DNA of 54,905 nt from Actinomycetota bacterium (lineage in GTDB: Bacteria; Actinomycetota; Actinomycetes; Streptosporangiales; Streptosporangiaceae): NCBI GenBank assembly GCA_027314595.1, contig DAHVAN010000142.1, positions 1-54,905 on the forward strand, in the 5' to 3' direction. The position numbers and the translations under genes are program-made. Numbering within the stretch: the stretch's first letter is position 1; each line of letters opens with the position of its first letter. Under the pieces are notes generated by a model. It did not search any database and was not told where the DNA came from. It saw only the letters and a program-made list of their open reading frames with translations. Shown here one piece after another: positions 16,697 through 23,523 of the stretch.

Positions 16697-18031
16697 ATGC
16701 CAGATCTGGACATCGCGGTTATCGGTGCTGGAATCGCCGGGCTCACCGCCGCTCACCGGCTCGGCCTGGCTGGCCGCGAAGCTGAGGTATTCGAAGCCGA
16801 GCCAGAGGTCGGCGGCAGGATGCGCTCGCGGCGCGTCCGGGGGTATGTCATCGATCAGGGCGCGGAGAGCTTCGCGCCGTACGGCTATGAGGCATCGTGG
16901 GAGCTGATCCGGGAACTCGGCGTTGACCAGGGTGGCGAGCTGAATCGCATCAGGTACCCGGTGGGCCTGTGGCGCCAAGGCCGGATCTACCGATGGCTGG
17001 GCCACCCGCTGTCCGTCCTGACCGGAGCCGGCATGCCGGCCCGCGGCCGCGGGCAGCTCGCCCGCCTCATGGCGCATGCCGTGCGGCACTACGGGAAGAT
17101 GGACCCTGACCGTCCCGAGGAAACCCCGTATGGCACCCTGACGCTCACCCAGCTTGGCGAACGGTTCGGCGCCCAGACCGTGGAGAACCTGCTGGAGCCC
17201 GCGGCCGCGGCGGCCTTCGGATGGCAGCCGGAGCGTTCCTGCGTCGCACCGCTGCTGTCGATCATGCTCGCCACCCGCGGCATCTGGGGCTGGAGGACGT
17301 GCGGCGGCGGGATGGATTTGATAGCGCGCAAGCTGGCTGAGCGCCTCACCGTGCACACGGCGCGCCAGGTGGCAGAGGTGAAGAGCGGATCCGACGGCGT
17401 CCGGCTGCTGCTCGCGGACGGGGACATGGTGTCGGCGCGCGCCGTGCTGCTGGCTGTGCCCGCCCCGCTGATCAGCGGCCTGTACCCGCAGCTGCCAGAA
17501 CACGATCGGCACTACGTGGCCGCCTGCGGATTCTCTTCCGTGCTCCGGGTCTCCTGCCTGCTCGACCGGCCGCTACAGGCCGGGCGGGACGGATCGCGCC
17601 GGGCGCTGTACGCACTGCTGATTCCGTCCGCCGAGCGGGCGATGGTCGCGGGCATCACCTTCGAGCACAACAAGTCAGCCGGCCGCGTCCCGCCCGGCCG
17701 TGGCCAGGTCGCGCTGATTTTCGCGCCCCGGCTGGTCCGCGACCTGCTCGACGAGCCGGACGAGAAGATCATCGAGCTGGCGCTCAGCGAAGGGGAGCGG
17801 TACGTGGCGGGACTGCGCGAGGCGTGCCGCGACAGCCTAGTGGTCCGCTGGCGGCACGCGCTGCCCGAGGCCTCGCCGGCGGCCATGAGCCGCCGCGCCG
17901 AGTTCATCCGCCGTCCGCCCGGGCCCGTCGAGTACGCCGGTGACTGGCTGTACCTGCGCCCGAGCAGCGAAGGCGCGGTCCGTTCCGCGACGCGGCTCGC
18001 CGTACCGCGCCTGACCGGTTTCCTCGGGTAA
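16697..18031 (+). CDS. FAD-dependent oxidoreductase of the protoporphyrinogen-oxidase/amine-oxidase family
   Basis: A 444-residue flavoprotein. The FAD Rossmann motif GAGIAGLTAAHRL begins at residue 10, followed by VFEAEPEVGGRMRS with the ribose-binding Glu and the GGRMRS flavin loop, and a full-length substrate domain containing EPAAAAAFGW and CGGGMDLIA segments as in HemY-like enzymes. The usual C-terminal FAD motif ends in GDWLYLRPSSEGAV. The family desaturates or oxidises diverse lipophilic substrates, so it could desaturate an isoprenoid or cyclohexane intermediate. GGGAGG precedes the ATG. It lies 19 bases after the membrane cyclase candidate, in the same operon, and converges on the UbiA gene (49-base gap). 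Confidence 0.82.
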   Translation: MPDLDIAVIGAGIAGLTAAHRLGLAGREAEVFEAEPEVGGRMRSRRVRGYVIDQGAESFAPYGYEASWELIRELGVDQGGELNRIRYPVGLWRQGRIYRWLGHPLSVLTGAGMPARGRGQLARLMAHAVRHYGKMDPDRPEETPYGTLTLTQLGERFGAQTVENLLEPAAAAAFGWQPERSCVAPLLSIMLATRGIWGWRTCGGGMDLIARKLAERLTVHTARQVAEVKSGSDGVRLLLADGDMVSARAVLLAVPAPLISGLYPQLPEHDRHYVAACGFSSVLRVSCLLDRPLQAGRDGSRRALYALLIPSAERAMVAGITFEHNKSAGRVPPGRGQVALIFAPRLVRDLLDEPDEKIIELALSEGERYVAGLREACRDSLVVRWRHALPEASPAAMSRRAEFIRRPPGPVEYAGDWLYLRPSSEGAVRSATRLAVPRLTGFLG

Positions 18032-18080
18032 CCGGGGTTCAGCGCGGGGCACCGGCCCGGCCTGCTCTGGCTGACACGGG

Positions 18081-19034
18081 TCACGCGATGGCGATGAGAT
18101 TCGCGGCAAGCAGCAGCACGACTCCCAGCCGATGCGCCCGTATCCCGATCCTGCGGGCGGTCAGCGGATCGCCCTGGGACAGTCCGGCTCGCATCTGCCG
18201 CACGCGCAGCACGACGACGGGCAGCAGGGCGATCGGGAACCAGGCGGCCAAATAGCCGGCGCAGGCGGCCGCGATCACGACGCCGAACTCGGCGCCCGTC
18301 AGCGCCGCTACCACGCCGCGGTAGTAACGGGGGGCCAGCAGCGTCGCGAGGTTTCGCCGGCCAGCGGAGCGGTCGCCGGCGATGTCGTTCATGTTGGAAT
18401 AGACGGGCACGAGCAAGCTGAAGAACCCGAACAGGCACGATTGCGCCACCGCGGTGCCGCTGATCTTCCCGGCGAGCAGGGCGTAAGGGATCAGCACGGT
18501 CAGCCCGGTGTTGACCAGCATCAGCAGTTCCTGCCCGCCGCGGTAGCTGAGCTTGAGGCCGTAGGAGTACTGCACGCTGGTCACTATGACCCAGATCGTG
18601 AGCCCGATCGCCCAGGCCGGCCGGCGCGGCGCGATCGCGAACGCGGATGCCAGCCAGGCGGCACCCCACAGGGTCGCTATCCAGCCGAACCGGACCGCCT
18701 CCCTGGCGGTGACGCGCCCGTCCAGCAGCGGCTTGCGCGCCCGGTTCCGCTTGGTGCCCTGCGCCGGGTCGTAGTTGAACTGGTCGCTGCCGTCCCTGAA
18801 CCCGGTCACATCATCGAAGGTCACGGTGGCCACCACCACTCCGACCCAGCCGAGCGATATCACCGCCAGCACGATCGGGGTCCGGATGTTGGCGCGCACG
18901 GCCGCCGGCAGCAGCGTCCACACCACGAGCGCGGACAGGTAATAGTCGAAGAAGGCGAGTTTGCCGAGCTTGCTGAAGGCGTCGACCCGGTCGCGCAGTC
19001 CCGGGCGGGCGGGCGAGGTCGCGATGCTCGTCAT
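18081..19034 (-). CDS. UbiA-family prenyltransferase
   Basis: A 317-residue membrane protein with about nine transmembrane helices. Both aspartate-rich diphosphate/Mg motifs are visible: D74-D75-x5-D81 in TFDDVTGFRDGSD, and N216-D217-x3-D221 in SNMNDIAGDR, each followed by basic loops (KRNRARKP and SAGRRN). UbiA enzymes transfer a polyprenyl group to aromatic or other cyclic acceptors. The ATG (19034) overlaps the methyltransferase stop as ATGA; an upstream in-frame Met is not used because it lies inside that gene. It is the last gene of the DegT-DegT-MT-UbiA operon. Together with the membrane cyclase candidate it suggests prenylation followed by cyclisation. The acceptor is unknown. Confidence 0.88.
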   Translation of the reverse strand: MTSIATSPARPGLRDRVDAFSKLGKLAFFDYYLSALVVWTLLPAAVRANIRTPIVLAVISLGWVGVVVATVTFDDVTGFRDGSDQFNYDPAQGTKRNRARKPLLDGRVTAREAVRFGWIATLWGAAWLASAFAIAPRRPAWAIGLTIWVIVTSVQYSYGLKLSYRGGQELLMLVNTGLTVLIPYALLAGKISGTAVAQSCLFGFFSLLVPVYSNMNDIAGDRSAGRRNLATLLAPRYYRGVVAALTGAEFGVVIAAACAGYLAAWFPIALLPVVVLRVRQMRAGLSQGDPLTARRIGIRAHRLGVVLLLAANLIAIA

Positions 19035-19864
19035 GGCTTCCTCCCGGATACCGAGATCATCACCTGACTCAGCCACCAGTTGGCCGGATCGGCCATCTCC
19101 GCCAGCGCGGCATCTATTCGCGTGTCAGCGAGCAGGCCCTCGGCCACGATCCCCGGCCGCATGTACTCCAGCCAGAGCATGTAGTGCCTGGCCTGCTGGC
19201 TGCCGCCCCGGATCATCACCGCCCGCCCCTGCGCGGATACCTCAGACAGCCCGGTCTGGAGCATCAGCCGAAGATCGAAATGGCCGCCGCGGGGTTCGTG
19301 CCCGCCGCGGCGCATCAGGCCGTACCCGGCAGTCCTGATGTCCTGCAGGAAGTCCTCGGAGACGGCGCTGCGGAACAGCGGCAGCGAATCGGTGTCCTCG
19401 AGGAAGAGCAGCCCGCCTGGACGGAGCGCGCCGATCATCCGGCGGACGGCGTCCTGCTTGTCCGCCAGGTGCTGCACCAGCATCCTGGTGTGGACAAGGT
19501 CGAACGCCGCCGGGGGCAGGTCGTCGGTGCTGACGTCGTGCCGCCACACTTCCACCCCGCAGGCCGCCAGATCGGCTAGCCGCCCGGTTTCCACGTCCGT
19601 CGCCACCACCCGGCCCGCAGGGCCGGCCGGATCAGCGGCGTTTCGCGCGCCGACCCGGGAAGCAAGCCATTTCGCCGTCGAGCCGGCGCCCGCGCCGATC
19701 TCCAGGCACCTCCAGCCCTGCCCGACGCCCAATCGCTCGAGGCGCTCGAATGTGCCCGGATCCCAGATCGCCTCATTGGTTCGCAGTCGCTCGGTCTCAA
19801 GCTCCCAGGCCGGGTCGAAGACATAGCCCCGCGGTCGTGGCCTGCTCGTCTGCTGTGCATTCAT
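19031..19864 (-). CDS. Class I SAM-dependent methyltransferase
   Basis: A 277-residue protein with the SAM-binding motif I CLEIGAGAGSTAKWLA, motif II-like VVATDVETGRL, the acidic DLVHTRMLVQHL, and motif III LRPGGLLFLEDTD. The fold is the UbiE/Coq5-like class I family; O-, N- or C-methylation cannot be distinguished. I use the ATG at 19864, which has GGAG five bases upstream; a GTG at 19870 is too close to that site. It starts 11 bases after the aminotransferase stop and overlaps the UbiA start by four bases, so the four genes form one operon. It probably methylates the aminated or prenylated product. Confidence 0.85.
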   Translation of the reverse strand: MNAQQTSRPRPRGYVFDPAWELETERLRTNEAIWDPGTFERLERLGVGQGWRCLEIGAGAGSTAKWLASRVGARNAADPAGPAGRVVATDVETGRLADLAACGVEVWRHDVSTDDLPPAAFDLVHTRMLVQHLADKQDAVRRMIGALRPGGLLFLEDTDSLPLFRSAVSEDFLQDIRTAGYGLMRRGGHEPRGGHFDLRLMLQTGLSEVSAQGRAVMIRGGSQQARHYMLWLEYMRPGIVAEGLLADTRIDAALAEMADPANWWLSQVMISVSGRKP

Positions 19865-19875
19865 GGTCACTCCGG

Positions 19876-20991
19876 CTACTCGAAGAACTCACACACCGAA
19901 CTGGCGATGAACTCCACCTGCGCGTCGGTCAGATGCGGCCAGATCGGGATGGCGAGGTTGCGCAGGCCCGCCCGCTCCGCGTTCGGCCATGTCCGTCCGG
20001 CGGTCGCGTGCGCCGCGAAGGCAGGCTGCCGCGGGAGCGGCACGGGATAGTAGACATGTGTCCCCACACCCCGCTCGGACAGGTAAGCGCGCAAGTCCTC
20101 ACGCCGGTCAACGAGCAGCGAGTACACGTAGTAGCACCGGCCGTTGCGCCCGGAGGGCGGCGCCTGCACGCCGCGGTCGCGCAGTGGGGCGAATCGCTCG
20201 CCGTAGTACTCGGCGATACGCGCACGCCGTTCCAGCCTGTCCGCGAACCCGGGCAGCCGCTTGAGCTGGAACGCCGCGATGACCTCGTCGAAGCGGCTGT
20301 TGTACCCGATCCTGTGGTGCAAGAACCGGTGCGTCCCGTCCTGGCCGTGGTTTCTGAGCATGCGGACGGCGCGGGCGAGGTCGGGCTTGTCGGTGAGCAC
20401 GACGCCCCCCTCGCCGGCTGTTCCGAACGCCTTGACCTGGAAGAAGGAGAAGACTCCGGGATCTCCCCATCGTCCGGCGGGAACGCCGTCGAGCACGGCT
20501 CCCTGGGCCACCGCCGCGTCCTCGATCACCGCGAGGCCGTGCCGCCGCGCGACGGAATTCAGCTTCGGCATGTCGGCCATCACGGAGAACACGTGCGCGG
20601 GCATGATCGCACGCGTCCGTTCGCTGACGAGCCGCTCGGTGTCTTCGGGGTCCATGACCATCGTCCACGGGTCGACGTCGGCGAAGACCGGCGTGGCACC
20701 CAGGTTCGCCACCGTGCTCGCGACCGGCTGGCAGCAGAACGCGGGGACGATCACCTCGTCGCCGGGACCTATCCGCAATGCGTGGACCGCCAGGGTCAGC
20801 GCCCCGGTCCCGCTGCCGCACGCGATCACGTCGGCGGCACCGGTGATCTCCCGCAGGGCTTGCTCGAGCTCAGCGGTGCGCCGGCCCAGGATGAACTTCT
20901 GCTCCGGATCCGTGCCGACCTCGTACAGGCAGTCCAGCAGCGTGTCGCGGTCGGCGGCGAACAGGTCGGGCGGGAAGAAGGGAATCGTCAT
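19876..20991 (-). CDS. DegT/DnrJ/EryC1-family aminotransferase (first of two)
   Basis: A 371-residue PLP enzyme. The PLP Lys is K187 in FFQVKAFGTAGEGG, the Asp pairing with the pyridine nitrogen is D158 in VIEDAA, and the VPAFCCQPVASTVANLGATPVF segment is typical of sugar and cyclitol aminotransferases. The family aminates keto sugars, keto-inositols or makes AHBA. The start is the ATG at 20991 overlapping the neighbour's stop (TCAT on the plus strand); an open frame to 21150 lies inside the upstream gene. The two DegT proteins in the operon are clearly different in sequence, so they probably act at different positions or on different substrates rather than being a recent duplicate. Confidence 0.88.
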   Translation of the reverse strand: MTIPFFPPDLFAADRDTLLDCLYEVGTDPEQKFILGRRTAELEQALREITGAADVIACGSGTGALTLAVHALRIGPGDEVIVPAFCCQPVASTVANLGATPVFADVDPWTMVMDPEDTERLVSERTRAIMPAHVFSVMADMPKLNSVARRHGLAVIEDAAVAQGAVLDGVPAGRWGDPGVFSFFQVKAFGTAGEGGVVLTDKPDLARAVRMLRNHGQDGTHRFLHHRIGYNSRFDEVIAAFQLKRLPGFADRLERRARIAEYYGERFAPLRDRGVQAPPSGRNGRCYYVYSLLVDRREDLRAYLSERGVGTHVYYPVPLPRQPAFAAHATAGRTWPNAERAGLRNLAIPIWPHLTDAQVEFIASSVCEFFE

Positions 20992-22193
20992 GGCCTGCTC
21001 CTGGCGCGCAGGAAGGCGCGAATCGCGCCGCAGACCCTGTCCACGTCCGCGACAGGCAGACCGGGATAGAAGGGCAATGCCACCGCCCGCTCGCAGGCCG
21101 CTTCCGCGTGCGGGAAGTCCCCCGGCCGGTAGCCCAGATCGGCGAAGCACGGCTGCAGGTGCAGGGGGCGGGGATAGTAGACCTCGGTGCCGATTCCGGC
21201 CTGCGTCAGATGCGCGACCAGTTCGTCCCGGAACTCAACCTCGATCAGGTACACGTAATGGACGGGGTCCACGGGCGCCGTTCGCGTGGCGACGGCGGGC
21301 AGCCGCAGGATGCCCGGAACGTCGCACAGGCGCTCGGTGTAGCAGGCGGCGAGCCGGGCACGCTCGGCGATGTCGGCCTCCAGGCAGGTCAGCTTGGCCA
21401 TCAGGACGGCCGCCTGGATGTCGTCCATCTTGCTGTTGGTGCCGGAAGCGCCGGAGAGGTTGGAGATACCCGCGATGTGGTCGATGGTCTTCCCCATCCG
21501 CCCGTGGTGACGGAGGATCCCGGCACGCTCGGCTATTTCCCGGTCGTCGGTCAGGACCGCCCCGGCGTCCCCGAGCGCGCCAAGCGTCTTGGTGGGGAAG
21601 AACGAAAGCGCGCCGCCGGCCCCCAGCAGGCCCGCGTGAACGCCGTTCCAGCGCATGCCGATCGCCTCCGCGCTGTCCTCCACGACGATGAGCCCGTGAC
21701 TGTCCGCCGCGGCCAGGATCCGTCCCATGTCAGCCATCTGGCAGAACAGGTGAACGGGCATCACGGCCCGGGTCCGCCCGGTGACCGTGCGGGAGATCGA
21801 GTCCGGGTCCAGGCAGTACGTTCCGGGTTCTATGTCGGCGAAGACGGGCCGGCAGCGAGCCAGCGCGACCGCGGAGGCCGACGCGATGAAGGTGAAGGCG
21901 GGAACGATCACCTCGTCCCCCGGCTCCAGCCCGCAGGCCCGCAGCAGCAGCACCAGCGCATCGGTCCCGTTGTTCACCCCGATCACGTACCTGGCTCCGG
22001 TGTACGCGGCGAGCGCCCGCTCCAGTTCGGCGACCTTGCGCCCGTGTGAGTACTTGCCCCGGTCTATGACGTCGCCGACGTGCCGCGTGACCTGTGGCCA
22101 CAGTTGCCCGAACCTCCGGGCCTGCGTGAAAAAGGGAACTATGCCCGCACCAGTTTCTGGTTTTCCGGCCGGCGCAGTGCTGGCGGTGCTCAT
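20988..22193 (-). CDS. DegT/DnrJ/EryC1-family aminotransferase (second of two)
   Basis: A 401-residue PLP enzyme and first gene of the operon. PLP Lys K202 lies in SFFPTKTLGALGDAG, and D173 in VVEDSAEAIG, where the more usual Gln/His position is Glu. The entry motif VPAFTFIASASAVALARCRPVFADI and the C-terminal VYYPRPLHLQPCF are standard for sugar 3-, 4- or inosose aminotransferases. A ribosome binding site GGAGAGGA precedes the ATG. Paired DegT genes with a Gfo/Idh dehydrogenase and a methyltransferase occur in aminocyclitol pathways such as spectinomycin's actinamine and in diamino-sugar pathways; which applies here is open. Confidence 0.88.
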   Translation of the reverse strand: MSTASTAPAGKPETGAGIVPFFTQARRFGQLWPQVTRHVGDVIDRGKYSHGRKVAELERALAAYTGARYVIGVNNGTDALVLLLRACGLEPGDEVIVPAFTFIASASAVALARCRPVFADIEPGTYCLDPDSISRTVTGRTRAVMPVHLFCQMADMGRILAAADSHGLIVVEDSAEAIGMRWNGVHAGLLGAGGALSFFPTKTLGALGDAGAVLTDDREIAERAGILRHHGRMGKTIDHIAGISNLSGASGTNSKMDDIQAAVLMAKLTCLEADIAERARLAACYTERLCDVPGILRLPAVATRTAPVDPVHYVYLIEVEFRDELVAHLTQAGIGTEVYYPRPLHLQPCFADLGYRPGDFPHAEAACERAVALPFYPGLPVADVDRVCGAIRAFLRARSRP

Positions 22194-22307
22194 ACTCGTC
22201 CTCTCCGCCGCCCGAGCGTTCCTGGCACATACCGCATGCTGCCCGTTTACCGGATGTGAGCCAATAGCAGACTCATGACAATAACTTGCGCGGTAGGCAG
22301 GGCGATC

Positions 22308-22329
22308 ATTTCAGGGAGTGGCATGAAAT
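22308..22329. promoter_or_regulatory. Inverted repeat ATTTCA-N10-TGAAAT in a divergent promoter
   Basis: Perfect 6-base arms, ATTTCA (22308-22313) and TGAAAT (22324-22329), with a 10-base spacer lie in the 268-base gap between the divergent aminotransferase operon (start 22193) and the Gfo/Idh gene (22462). The gap is noticeably AT-richer than its surroundings, as expected for a promoter region. Function as an operator is inferred. Confidence 0.35.
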
Positions 22330-22461
22330 AGCGATTCGCGCCGAAGCCGCAACGGCAGAACGGGCGAAAAGCTTATCATCCAGCTATTGCCGTTCGGACT
22401 TAGGGAACGCGAATTGAGATTTCTAGAGCCCAACGGCGCGCAGCGCCGGGACGACAGCGAA

Positions 22462-23505
22462 ATGACTGGGCTGGCGCTGCAGAGCCTGATCGTGGGACTC
22501 GGGCGGGCCGGCTCGGGCCTGCACCTCCCGGCGCTGCGCCGGCTGCGGGGCGACGGGCAGCCTGGACAGCCGGGCGGGTGCCTTACGGTCGGCTACGACC
22601 CGCGTGGCGTCAGCTGCGGACCGCCGGCCGGGGAACTCATCCTCGCCGACTCGCTAGCGCACGCGCTGACGATGCTCGACCCGCAGCGGACGGTCGTTCA
22701 CCTGTGCACCCCTCCCGTGGTGCGCGCCAGCCTGCTCGGCGAGCTGGCTGCGGCCGGGTTCCGGAAGATCATCGTGGAAAAGCCGCTGGCAGCAGACGCC
22801 GCCGAGGTGAAAAGGATCCGGTCGCTGCGCTTGCGGTACCGGCTCGGACTCCAGGTAGTGGCGCCCTGGCTCGCGAGCACGCTCACCGCCCGGCTCGTCG
22901 ATATCGTGCGTTCGGGCGAGCTCGGCGGCATTCGCTCGGTGTCGGTGCTGCAGCGCAAACCCAGGTTCGGCAAGTCGCTGGCCGACGCCGGCCATCCGAC
23001 GGCGTTCGACGTCGAGATCCCGCATGCGCTGGCAGTCGCGCTGCGGCTTGCCGGCGATGCTCGTGTGACGGGCGCGGCCTGTACCGATATGCTCGCCGGC
23101 GACATGTCGATCCCGTGGATGGGGACCGCGCGGCTGCTGCTGCGCCATAAGAGCGGCGCCCGTACCGAGATTTTCTCCAGCCTCGTTTCGCCATCGCGGG
23201 AACGGCGCATCAGCCTGCGGTTCGATCACGGGCATGTGACCGGATTCTACCCGGAGAGCCAGAGCGACAACTATGCCCAGATCATCGTGACCAAGGAGGC
23301 GCAGAAACGCCTCGAAATTTTCCCTGACGATGCGCTTGCCACTTTCCTTCGCGGCGCGTACCGGCGCTTTGCGGCGGGAAACGCGACGACTCAGGATTTC
23401 CCGTTGCAGGCTCGTGTCGTGGAATTGCTTTGTGACGGCAAGACCCTCGCGGGCGTCGACTCGGCACCGCGGGAAGAAGAGGTGCCATTTGAGCAGGGCG
23501 CCTGA
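22462..23505 (+). CDS. Gfo/Idh/MocA-family dehydrogenase
   Basis: A 347-residue Rossmann oxidoreductase. IVGLGRAGSGLHLPAL at the N-terminus binds NAD(P), VEKPLA holds the catalytic Lys, and GHPTAFDVEIPHALAVALRL contributes the active-site His/Asp helix. It lacks the extra C-terminal domain of the other Gfo/Idh gene at 10966. The open frame could start at a TTG at 22387, but the first ATG (22462) begins the conserved fold, so I use it; its ribosome binding site is weak (GGGACGA). It is divergent from the aminotransferase operon and probably supplies the keto substrate those enzymes aminate (myo-inositol or glucose-phosphate dehydrogenase-like). That role is inference from gene pairing. Confidence 0.8.
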   Translation: MTGLALQSLIVGLGRAGSGLHLPALRRLRGDGQPGQPGGCLTVGYDPRGVSCGPPAGELILADSLAHALTMLDPQRTVVHLCTPPVVRASLLGELAAAGFRKIIVEKPLAADAAEVKRIRSLRLRYRLGLQVVAPWLASTLTARLVDIVRSGELGGIRSVSVLQRKPRFGKSLADAGHPTAFDVEIPHALAVALRLAGDARVTGAACTDMLAGDMSIPWMGTARLLLRHKSGARTEIFSSLVSPSRERRISLRFDHGHVTGFYPESQSDNYAQIIVTKEAQKRLEIFPDDALATFLRGAYRRFAAGNATTQDFPLQARVVELLCDGKTLAGVDSAPREEEVPFEQGA

Positions 23506-23523
23506 CTGGCGACGCATGACCGG

